The translations under genes were made by a program, and so were the position numbers. The notes under the pieces were generated by a model. The model searched no databases and had not been told where the DNA came from. It worked only from the letters and a program-made list of their open reading frames with translations. Below, piece after piece: positions 54,604-63,164 of a stretch of DNA of 64,000 bases. Where the stretch lies: positions 124,001 to 188,000 of the forward strand of contig NZ_CABVLY010000014.1 of assembly GCF_902498995.1 (NCBI RefSeq). The letters are read 5' to 3'. Positions within the stretch are counted from its first letter, which is position 1. Each line of letters opens with the position of its first letter. This stretch comes from Burkholderia anthina (GTDB lineage Bacteria; Pseudomonadota; Gammaproteobacteria; Burkholderiales; Burkholderiaceae).

Positions 54604-55118
54604 TGTGGCAACTCATCCGTCAATTCGCGCGCACCGAATTTCCCGATGAACCCGTGCCGGCCACGGAAGCCGCCTGGCGACACGAGGTGCAGCAGATTCG
54701 TCAGGACATTCTCGACCTCCTCGGGCGCGCATTGTGCATCAGGCAGATCGACGCGGGTTCGTGCAACGGTTGCGAGCTGGAGATCCACGCGCTGAACAAC
54801 CCGTACTACAACATCGAAGGGCTCGGGATCAAGTTCGTCGCCAGCCCGCGCCATGCGGACCTGCTGCTCGTGACCGGCCCCGTCACGCTGAACATGAAGG
54901 CGGCCTTGCTTGCCGCGTACGACGCGACGCCGGCGCCGAAGCTGGTCGTCGCGGCCGGCGAGTGCGCGTGCACGGGCGGCATCTTTGCCGACAGCTATGC
55001 GGTGTGCGGCCCTGTTTCGTCGGTCCTGCCCGTCGATGTGACCATTCCCGGATGTCCGCCGCCGCCGGTCGATTTGCTGCGCGGCATTTTGACGGCGTGC
55101 CGATCGCGCGGAGCGTGA
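54603..55118 (+). CDS. hyfI: Hydrogenase-4-type small subunit (NuoB-like)
   Basis: 171 aa. Conserved proximal [4Fe-4S] ligands are C54 and C57 (GSCNGCE), C121 (GECACTGG) and C151 (PGCPPPP), so cluster N2 is probably present even though the large subunit lacks nickel sites. The start overlaps the hyfG stop by one base (TGATG). No ferredoxin-like subunit (HyfA/HyfH/NuoI) or hydrogenase maturation gene lies nearby, so the electron partner is unknown. Confidence 0.9.
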   Translation: MWQLIRQFARTEFPDEPVPATEAAWRHEVQQIRQDILDLLGRALCIRQIDAGSCNGCELEIHALNNPYYNIEGLGIKFVASPRHADLLLVTGPVTLNMKAALLAAYDATPAPKLVVAAGECACTGGIFADSYAVCGPVSSVLPVDVTIPGCPPPPVDLLRGILTACRSRGA

Positions 55119-55268
55119 AGCCGCCGTCCGTGGCAATCCTTCAGCGGCGAGACCTCGCTGGCTCCCGCGGTGAGCACGACCGGCATCGGGTGTCGGCGAC
55201 GTTGCTGCCGAGCGGCAAAAGCCGGCTGCATTGATTCAAACTGATTCTGATCTCGCAAGGCATGAAAA

Positions 55269-55481
55269 ATGAAGACGTTTCTGGTTGCTGTCGCATTTGT
55301 TTTGATTATCGGTAGCTTGATTTCCGCGCTGTACTTCATGAATCACGACCGGGGCACAACCAAGCGCATGGCATGGTCGCTCGCGGCTCGCGTCGGGTTG
55401 TCGATCACGTTGTTTCTGGCGCTGCTCATCGCGTATCGGCTGGGCTGGATCGAACCAACCGGTCTTCCTATCGGACGATAA
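55269..55481 (+). CDS. DUF2909 twin-helix membrane protein, copy 2
   Basis: 70 aa. Shares with the 32357-32569 protein YFMNHDRGT(S/T)KRMAWSLAARVGLSITLFL and WIEPTGLPIGR; the first helix is more diverged. It lies 150 bp after hyfI on the same strand. DUF2909 usually accompanies haem-copper oxidase genes, none of which is here. Confidence 0.85.
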   Translation: MKTFLVAVAFVLIIGSLISALYFMNHDRGTTKRMAWSLAARVGLSITLFLALLIAYRLGWIEPTGLPIGR

Positions 55482-55601
55482 GGCGCGCGGCCTCCGACGA
55501 AACATGAGCGAACGAGCCGCGTCGCAAGAACAGCGGGATTCTCGCGCGCTTCGCGCCGCGCGATATCCCGCATTATTTTTATTCAGGTGAAGGAGAACTA
55601 T

Positions 55602-55799
55602 ATGGCTGAAACAGGTAAAGATCAGATCGTTCGTGCGTTCCGCGCGGTCTTTCTGGCGTTTCTCGGGATCAACAAACGAAAAAATCTCGAAGCGGATGCG
55701 ACGCAACTCAATCCCTTCGCCGTGATCGTTGCCGCACTCGTTGCAGTCGCTATTTTTATCGTGTTGCTGCTGTTCGTCGTGCATCTGGTCGTGGGTTGA
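55602..55799 (+). CDS. DUF2970 membrane protein, 65 aa
   Basis: ATG 55602 follows AAGGAGA. An N-terminal amphipathic block AFRAVFLAFLGINKRKNLEAD, then one membrane helix (about 40-62). Members of DUF2970 typically occur in cytochrome c oxidase clusters. It is the last gene of the hyf group, 120 bp after DUF2909. Function unknown. Confidence 0.82.
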   Translation: MAETGKDQIVRAFRAVFLAFLGINKRKNLEADATQLNPFAVIVAALVAVAIFIVLLLFVVHLVVG

Positions 55800-55831
55800 C
55801 TGTTGGCGCCGGCGCCGACCGGCCTTGTAGA

Positions 55832-55855
55832 ACCCCCGTTGAGAGGGCAGGGGGT
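55832..55855 (+). terminator. Candidate terminator after the hyf group
   Basis: ACCCCC-N12-GGGGGT begins 33 bases after the DUF2970 stop, with the palindrome GGCGCCGGCGCC immediately before it (55805-55816). No U-tract. 55856-55999 shows no gene. Confidence 0.3.
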
Positions 55856-55999
55856 GCGGCTCGCGGTATTTGCGTCTGATCGAGTTTGGGTGGTAAATCG
55901 TGGCGTTGTGATAAGAATACTTATCCCGACGATGATGATGCGAATGAATGCGATTGGCAAAATGCACGATCCGCCGTGCAACTGAACCCTGAATGAACG

Positions 56000-56953
56000 T
56001 CAGCCAGGCCCGGCGTCGAGCGCGTCGCGCGGCTGACCGTCCGGTGCGCGGGCCTTTTCATGGCGATAAGCGCTCGGCGAGCAGCCGACGATGCGCTTGA
56101 ATGCATGGCCGAACGCGCTATCCGAGTCGTAGCCGAGCATTTGCGCCACCGTCGATATGGATGCGTCCGAGCGTCGCAGTTCCCGCATCGCGAGCTGTAT
56201 CCGCCAGCGCAGCACATATTCGAGCGGCCCGAATCCCAGCCGTCGCTTGAAATGCAGCGCGAACGTCGAACGCGAGACGTGGCAGCAGGCTGCGAGCGCG
56301 TCGACGGTCCAGTGTCGCGCCGGGGCCGCGTGGATCGCGGCAAGCGCGGCGCGCACGCGGGCATCGGCGAAGCCGGCGAGCCACCCGACATCGCTGTTGG
56401 CGCCGCTATCGACGTAGCACCGCAGTATCTGCACGAGCATCATGTGCCCGAGATGGCGGACCATCAACGATGCGCCCGGCGACGACGCACCGAATTCCTG
56501 CGCAAGCTGTTGCAGCGCCCAACGCAGGACCGCCGCCTGGTCGGATTCGCCGCTCACGATCACCACGGGCGGCAGGCTGCCGAGCAGCAGCGGCATGCCC
56601 TCGTCGTACGAGAACCGGCCGCCGATCAGAAAGCAATCGGCCGGTTCGCCATAGTGGGCGATGCCGCGTTCGACATTGCGGTACACGTCGGCGACGGTGA
56701 GCGGCGCCACCGACGGATCGCTCGCGAGGGTGAATGCCCGCGGCGACGCGAGCAGGAAGCAGTCTCCCGTCTGCAACTGCACGGGGGGGCCCGCGCCGTC
56801 GACCGTCAGCCAGCAGCGTCCTTCGACGACCGCATTGAACTTGATGCCTTCGGGCGGCGGAAGGTCGACGGCCCACTCGCCGCCGGCGCGCAGGCCGGTG
56901 AAATACGAGTCGCGCGTTTTCAGCAGCGAGAGCACTTCGGATAGCGGATCCAC
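56000..56953 (-). CDS. AraC-family regulator with cupin sensor domain
   Basis: 317 aa. Cupin-type N-terminal half (GIKFNAVVEGRCWLTVDGAGPPVQLQTGDCFLLASPRAFTLAS, DUF6597/cupin_6 style), then two HTH motifs: WTVDALAACCHVSRSTFALHFKRRLGFGPLEYVLRWRIQLA and ISTVAQMLGYDSDSAFGHAFKRIVGCSPSAYR. Divergent from the SDR gene at 57091, which it probably controls; this pairing of a cupin-AraC regulator with an SDR is common. Confidence 0.9.
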   Translation of the reverse strand: MDPLSEVLSLLKTRDSYFTGLRAGGEWAVDLPPPEGIKFNAVVEGRCWLTVDGAGPPVQLQTGDCFLLASPRAFTLASDPSVAPLTVADVYRNVERGIAHYGEPADCFLIGGRFSYDEGMPLLLGSLPPVVIVSGESDQAAVLRWALQQLAQEFGASSPGASLMVRHLGHMMLVQILRCYVDSGANSDVGWLAGFADARVRAALAAIHAAPARHWTVDALAACCHVSRSTFALHFKRRLGFGPLEYVLRWRIQLAMRELRRSDASISTVAQMLGYDSDSAFGHAFKRIVGCSPSAYRHEKARAPDGQPRDALDAGPG

Positions 56954-57090
56954 GTACGGCCCCGGACGATCTCGACGAAAAACCGGATTCTATTGCATTC
57001 ACAGTTCGGGCGCCGGTCCGCAGAATGGTCCGTACAGCGACGCAGCCGACGGGCGGCCGCGTGCTTGACGCAGCATGCGTGGAGGCTTCA

Positions 57091-58056
57091 ATGACGAGCA
57101 GGCAGCACCCCCTTCATTCCGGATTCGATGCCGCGTCGACGGCGAGCGACGTCCTGAGCGGACTCGATCTTCGCGGCAAAACGGCCATCGTCACGGGAGG
57201 CCATTCGGGACTCGGCCTCGAAACGACGCGTGCACTGGCGCGGGCCGGCGCGCACGTGGTGGTCGGCGCACGGCGCGCCGATACCGCGCGCGACGCGATG
57301 CACGGCATCACCGGCGTCGAAGTCGCAGAACTCGACCTCGCCGATCTCGCGAGTGTGGCCGTATTTGCCGCCCGGTTCGTCGATGCGCGGCGCGACGTGC
57401 ACATCGTGATCAACAGCGCGGGCATCATGGCGTGCCCGGAGACGCGTGTCGGCCAGGGCTGGGAGTCGCAGTTCGCCGTCAATCACCTCGGTCACCATGC
57501 GCTCGTCAACCGGCTGTGGCCGGCGCTCGCGCATGGCCACGGTGCTCGCGTGGTTGCGGTGTCGTCGCTCGGACACCGGCTGTCGCCGATCCGCTGGGAC
57601 GATCTCCAGTTCGCCCGTGCATACGACAAATGGCTCGCGTACGGACAGTCGAAGACCGCGAACGCATTGTTCGCGGTGCAGCTCGACGCGCTTGGTGCGT
57701 CCAGCGGCGTGAGGGCCTATTCGTTGCACCCCGGCAAGATCGCGACGCCGCTGCAGCGTCACCTGACACGCGAAGAAATGATGGCGCAGGGATGGGTGGA
57801 CGCGCACGGCGAGCCCATCGATCCGACCTTCAAGACGCCGGCGCAGGGCGCGGCGACCCAGGTATGGGCCGCAACGTCGCCGCGTCTCGCCGATATCGGC
57901 GGGGTGTACTGCGAGGACTGCGATATCGCGGTCGTCACGCAAGGCGACGAGGAAGCCGGTGTGCGGCCGCACGCGATCGATCCCGAGGATGCGGCGCGTT
58001 TATGGGCGCGGTCCGCGGCATTGACGGGAGTCGATGCGTTTGCGGTTCGCCGCTGA
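57091..58056 (+). CDS. Short-chain dehydrogenase/reductase
   Basis: 321 aa. NAD(P) motif TGGHSGLG (about 37-44), NSAG (112-115 region) and the catalytic Y-x3-K in YGQSKTANALFAVQL, with HPGKIATPLQRHL after it. The class resembles the retinol-dehydrogenase/WW-oxidoreductase type SDRs. ATG 57091 follows TGGAGG. Substrate unknown. Faces the AraC gene across 137 bp. Confidence 0.88.
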   Translation: MTSRQHPLHSGFDAASTASDVLSGLDLRGKTAIVTGGHSGLGLETTRALARAGAHVVVGARRADTARDAMHGITGVEVAELDLADLASVAVFAARFVDARRDVHIVINSAGIMACPETRVGQGWESQFAVNHLGHHALVNRLWPALAHGHGARVVAVSSLGHRLSPIRWDDLQFARAYDKWLAYGQSKTANALFAVQLDALGASSGVRAYSLHPGKIATPLQRHLTREEMMAQGWVDAHGEPIDPTFKTPAQGAATQVWAATSPRLADIGGVYCEDCDIAVVTQGDEEAGVRPHAIDPEDAARLWARSAALTGVDAFAVRR

Positions 58057-58103
58057 CGGGCATGGAAAGACCCGGTGCGGTACCGCGGCGTGTGGACGAA
58101 CGC

Positions 58104-58131
58104 GGCATGCCGGGCAGGCCGCGCGCATGCC
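58104..58131. terminator. Hairpin between convergent SDR and hipA genes
   Basis: GGCATGC-N14-GCATGCC in the 78-bp gap, usable from either side. No U-tract. Confidence 0.35.
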
Positions 58132-58134
58132 CGC

Positions 58135-59439
58135 TCACCCGAGCGTCGGCCGCAGCGCCTGCCGCATCTCCGCGACCGGCATCGCCACGATCGAATTCAA
58201 CAGCCGGACTTCCCCCGCATCCGGCCGTGCGATCTCCCGCACTTCATCGAGCGTCAGCGCAACGTTGCGGTCGAGCGGTTCGAGAAAGCGCTGCAATTCG
58301 CTGGCCGCCGCTTTCTCCCGGAGCCCGAGCGCCTGGCCGAACGCGATCAGCGCATGCACGTCGATGTCCGCAAACCGCGTCGCCGTGCCGAGCGGCATCG
58401 TCAGTTCGCAGTGCGGCCAGTCATCGCCGCGATGCTCGGGGCGGTGCGTCGGCGTGTGATACACCACCGTGCTGACGATGTCGTAGAACGGCGCGAGCCG
58501 GTAGCCGCGCGCATCGACGAAGAACGACAGGTTTTTCAGATGCGCGTCGGCATTGCCCACCACCACATTGAACACGGTCCAGCGGAACACCGACAGGCGC
58601 GTCAGCGCACGCGTGCTGGTGCGATCGATCGCACGCGCGAGCTCCTGTGCATTCGCGCGCTGGTACTTGAAACCGCGGTCGTAGTTGAGCAGCTGCATCG
58701 CATCGATCGTATGCACGCGCCCGGCCGGCTTCGACGCGACGTCGCGGTCGAAACGATCGATCACGTAGCACGCGGACGGCGCGCGCAGGAAATGCACGTC
58801 CGGCACGTCGAGCCCCATCCGCTTTGCGAGCTTCATGCAGAAGAACTCGTTGATCGCCGAATGCGGGTAGCCGGCCGCGCGCATGTCCGGCTTGAGCAGG
58901 TGCATCGACGGCTCGCTGCCGACGGGTTCGAACAGCGCGTAGTCGGGCGCGTCGCCGCGCAGCACCAGCAGCAGCTTCTGCTGCGCGCCGGCCGCCGACA
59001 TGCGCTTGGGCGCGGTGGCCGTCAGCGCGCGCTGCGGCATCGCCTGGATCCGGCGCTCGAGTTCGTCGAGCGGCAGCGGCTGCAGGCTTCCGGGCGCCTC
59101 GTGCTCGCCGTCGGCCAGCAACGTGAGCGCGCCGGCCGACTCGCGCCCGAAGTACGCGAGCAGGCCCCACGCGTCGGCCGCATCGACCTTCGCCTCGCGC
59201 GCGAGCGACATGCGCATGCCTTCCTCGGGCAGCAGATTGTCGAAGAACCACTGGACCGGGCGATCGGTGGACGTGTCGACGAACGCGTCGGGACGCAACG
59301 GGAACGCCGGCGACAGCGGGTAGGCCGCCGGGGACGCGCGCCACTGCGCGTCGTACGCGAACGACCAGATGCCTTTGTCGTCGGTCAGCGTGCCCATGCG
59401 CACGCCGTTTGCGGAGGCGATCAGCGTGTTAGCCGCCAT
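58135..59439 (-). CDS. hipA: HipA-type serine/threonine kinase toxin
   Basis: 434 aa. HipA_N/couple-hipA region (WFFDNLLPEEGMR at 64-76), the ATP-loop motif MSAAGAQQKLLL, SMHLLKPD, catalytic VFNVVVGNADAHLKN and the metal-binding APFYDIVST. E. coli HipA phosphorylates glutamyl-tRNA synthetase and induces persistence; targets differ among relatives. Overlaps the hipB stop by 11 bases, antitoxin gene first, as usual. Confidence 0.9.
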   Translation of the reverse strand: MAANTLIASANGVRMGTLTDDKGIWSFAYDAQWRASPAAYPLSPAFPLRPDAFVDTSTDRPVQWFFDNLLPEEGMRMSLAREAKVDAADAWGLLAYFGRESAGALTLLADGEHEAPGSLQPLPLDELERRIQAMPQRALTATAPKRMSAAGAQQKLLLVLRGDAPDYALFEPVGSEPSMHLLKPDMRAAGYPHSAINEFFCMKLAKRMGLDVPDVHFLRAPSACYVIDRFDRDVASKPAGRVHTIDAMQLLNYDRGFKYQRANAQELARAIDRTSTRALTRLSVFRWTVFNVVVGNADAHLKNLSFFVDARGYRLAPFYDIVSTVVYHTPTHRPEHRGDDWPHCELTMPLGTATRFADIDVHALIAFGQALGLREKAAASELQRFLEPLDRNVALTLDEVREIARPDAGEVRLLNSIVAMPVAEMRQALRPTLG

Positions 59440-59713
59440 GGGCGCTCCTGCGGCGTTGCGCGGCCTTGCGCGCGGTTTCTTCCGAAATCTCGACCGACGA
59501 CGCCGCGTACAGGCGCACGCCGAGCTCGCCGAGCAGCAGCATCACCTTGCCGATTTGCGCGGTCGGCTTTCCGGCTTCCACCTGACTGATGAATTTCGGC
59601 GACAGCCCGGTGGCGTTCGCGAGTTCATCGCGGGTGAAACCCTGCTGGAGCCGCGCGGCCCGGATAAGGTGGGCAAGCGCGCCGATCGTATCGACAGGCT
59701 GACTCTCCGACAT
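59429..59713 (-). CDS. hipB: HipB-type XRE antitoxin
   Basis: 94 aa. The HTH reads IRAARLQQGFTRDELANATGLSPKFISQVEAGKPTAQIGKVMLLLGELG, with a C-terminal tail ending in a run of basic residues. It neutralises HipA and represses its own operon through upstream operators; repeated motifs at 59728 and 59829 are candidates. ATG 59713. Confidence 0.9.
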   Translation of the reverse strand: MSESQPVDTIGALAHLIRAARLQQGFTRDELANATGLSPKFISQVEAGKPTAQIGKVMLLLGELGVRLYAASSVEISEETARKAAQRRRSAHGG

Positions 59714-59727
59714 GACGTTCTCCGTGC

Positions 59728-59753
59728 TTCGTATCTGATCGGGAACAGTATTG
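59728..59753. promoter_or_regulatory. hipBA upstream repeat, proximal
   Basis: TTCGTA-N3-GATCGGGAAC-A-GTA-T-TG, 15 bases upstream of the hipB start. The same string, with four changes, recurs at 59829-59855. A HipB operator is a reasonable guess. Confidence 0.5.
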
Positions 59754-59828
59754 CATAACTCGCGCGTTCGGACAGGTTTTCGTATTCGCTCAGAAACGAA
59801 TGGGCGTTCGCTGCTTTCGAATCGGCAT

Positions 59829-59855
59829 TTCGTACCCGATCGGGAACCAGTAATG
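59829..59855. promoter_or_regulatory. hipBA upstream repeat, distal
   Basis: TTCGTA-CCC-GATCGGGAAC-CA-GTA-A-TG, 101 bp from the proximal copy and containing the palindrome CCCGATCGGG. A shorter relative TTCGTATCCGA is at 59880. 59714-60075 otherwise has no gene. Confidence 0.45.
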
Positions 59856-60075
59856 AAGAGAACGTGAAAAAAAGGGGAATTCGTATCCGAACGGATGCGG
59901 AGAGGGCGATGTTCCGTGCCGTGACGCTGCAGTTCGCCGCCCGTGACCGGCGAAGCCGGCGGCTGGCGGAGGTTTCAACGGCGACGGCCGGGGCACGGCC
60001 GTGCGGCAGGCGAGAACGACCCGAACGATTCAATGACCGGCTGCGGAGCCGACGCGCACTCCGCGTCGGCAATCC

Positions 60076-60107
60076 GGCGCCGCACGCGTCGCGCGGCATG
60101 CGGCGCC
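60076..60107 (-). terminator. Hairpin downstream of hmp
   Basis: GGCGCCGCA-N14-TGCGGCGCC, a 9-bp stem directly after the hmp stop on the minus strand. No U-tract. Confidence 0.45.
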
Positions 60108-60113
60108 TTCCCG

Positions 60114-61475
<1,362 letters not shown>

Positions 61476-61685
61476 TCAAGGTGCGGGCCGTGCGTATGGC
61501 GACGCATGAGCGACCGGATTCGGATCGACCGGATGGGCCGTTTCGACAAGCCGTTTTGCCGCGCGACACGATGCGCGCGCCCGTGGGGCGGTACGGCATG
61601 ACGCATGCCAGAACCGGGCCCGAACCTTGCGCACCGCTTGCGCCGTTCGCGGTCGTACCGCGGCGCATCACGCACGACGACGTGC

Positions 61686-61974
61686 ATGGAAACGCGCATG
61701 AAGCCGATGCCGGTCGTACCTCAACGGCACGAGATGTTCGTCAGGGTTGGGCGGGCGTTGCTCGCGGGCGGCCTGATCGGCCTCGACCGGAGTGAATCCG
61801 GCAAGGCGGCCGGGTTGCGCACGACGATCCTCGTGTGTCTGGCCGCGTGCCTGTCGATGCTGCCGATCAATGCGCTGCTGCCGCAGGCCGGCAAGCCGCA
61901 GGATGCGTTCCCGGCGCTCGACCCGATGCGGCTGCCGCTCGGCCTCCTGACCGGGATGGGGTTCATCGGCGCGC
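61686..61974 (+). pseudogene. MgtC/SapB-type membrane protein, C-terminally truncated
   Basis: RVGRALLAGGLIGLDRSESGKAAGLRTTILVCLAACLSMLPIN and LPLGLLTGMGFIGA are the first three helices and the R-x-AGLRT signature of MgtC/SapB proteins. The family continues for some 100 residues more; here the sequence changes abruptly after GMGFIGA into another gene's tail. Start may be ATG 61686 or 61698. Non-functional in all likelihood. Confidence 0.7.
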
Positions 61975-62053
61975 GCGAGCCACGTGACCGGGCAGATCTA
62001 CGACGTGTCGGGCGGCGCGGGACAGCCTGGGTGCGGCGCCGTGGCGGCATGCC
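61975..62053 (+). pseudogene. 3' tail of a short-chain dehydrogenase gene
   Basis: In the frame +1 relative to the MgtC piece, the text reads SHVTGQIYDVSGGAGQPG, the characteristic C-terminus of SDR oxidoreductases (TGQ-x-x-x-V-x-GG). It follows the MgtC piece without a gap, so the two remnants mark a deletion junction near 61975. Confidence 0.6.
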
Positions 62054-62180
62054 CCGTCGGGCCCGCCGCCCGAGCAGCGATCTTTATCGCTACAGCAGAT
62101 AAACGTATCGAAATCGCTTCGTTGACGCAGTCCGGCACGCGCTCGTAGATTCGGCTTTTTACCGAAACAAGGGCTGTATC

Positions 62181-63110
62181 GTGACGACTCCCGCCATCCG
62201 CGCCACCGAGTGGACGTTCGCCGGCCAACGGCCCGTATTGCCGCCGCACGCCGGCGCGCAGCAGTTCGACATCGTGGCGTTCGACGCGCCGCTGGGCGCC
62301 GAAGTCGTCGGCATCGACCTGTCGCAGCCGCTCGACGCCGCCGGTTTTGCGCGTATCCACCGCGCGCATCTCGATCATCACGTGCTGGTGTTTCGCGACC
62401 AGCGCATCACGCCGGCGGAACACATCGCGTTCAGCCGCCGCTTCGGGCCGCTGCAGACCCACGTGCTGCATCAGTTCGCGCTGCCCGCGCATCCGGACGT
62501 GCTGATCGTGTCGAACATCGTCGAGAACGGCAAGCCGATCGGGCTCGGCGACGCCGGCCATTTCTGGCACTCCGACCTGTCGTACAAGGAAAAGCCGAGC
62601 CTCGGCTCGCTGCTGCACGCGCAGGAACTGCCGGCCGAGGGCGGCGACACGCTGTTCGCGAACATGCATCTCGCGTGGGACACGTTGCCCGCGCATCTGC
62701 GCCGCGCGGCCGACGGGCTGCGCGCCGAGCACACGTATCTCGCCCGTTATGCTGAACTGCAGGCGCGCAACCCGTGGCGGCCGAACCTGTCGCCCGAGCA
62801 GATCGCGCAGGTCGAGGCGGTCGTGCATCCGGTCGTGCGCACGCATCCGGAAACGGGCCGTCGCGCGCTGTTCGTCAGCGAGCATTTCACGACGCGCATC
62901 GTCGGCCTGCCCGAAGACGAAAGCCGCGCGCTGCTCGACGCGCTGTTCGCGCACAGCGTGCGTGCGGAGCACCTGTATCGGCACCACTGGCGCGATCACG
63001 ACCTCGTGTTCTGGGACAACCGCTCGCTGATGCATCTCGCGGCCGGCACGCCCGACCATCTGCGCCGCAAGCTGTACCGCACGACGATCGAGGGCGACGC
63101 GCCGTTCTGA
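62181..63110 (+). CDS. Fe(II)/2-oxoglutarate-dependent dioxygenase (TauD family)
   Basis: 309 aa. Iron ligands H130-x-D132 (FWHSD) and H285 (SLMHLA), with a late Arg for 2-oxoglutarate in HLRRKLYRTTI. TauD-family enzymes hydroxylate taurine, alkyl sulfonates, sulfate esters or 2,4-D-like ethers. The ABC binding-protein gene 54 bp downstream points to an imported sulfonate-like substrate. ATG/GTG choice: GTG 62181 opens the frame at MTTPAIRATEW. Confidence 0.88.
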   Translation: MTTPAIRATEWTFAGQRPVLPPHAGAQQFDIVAFDAPLGAEVVGIDLSQPLDAAGFARIHRAHLDHHVLVFRDQRITPAEHIAFSRRFGPLQTHVLHQFALPAHPDVLIVSNIVENGKPIGLGDAGHFWHSDLSYKEKPSLGSLLHAQELPAEGGDTLFANMHLAWDTLPAHLRRAADGLRAEHTYLARYAELQARNPWRPNLSPEQIAQVEAVVHPVVRTHPETGRRALFVSEHFTTRIVGLPEDESRALLDALFAHSVRAEHLYRHHWRDHDLVFWDNRSLMHLAAGTPDHLRRKLYRTTIEGDAPF

Positions 63111-63164
63111 GTCGCGCGCCGCTGCGTTCCGCTGTCCCTTTCCGACTGGATCACTGGAGTTCCG

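Noticed and set aside
53041..55118. Functional [NiFe] hydrogenase
   Set aside because: All four nickel-ligating cysteines of the large subunit and the C-terminal processing peptide are missing; no hyp genes are near.
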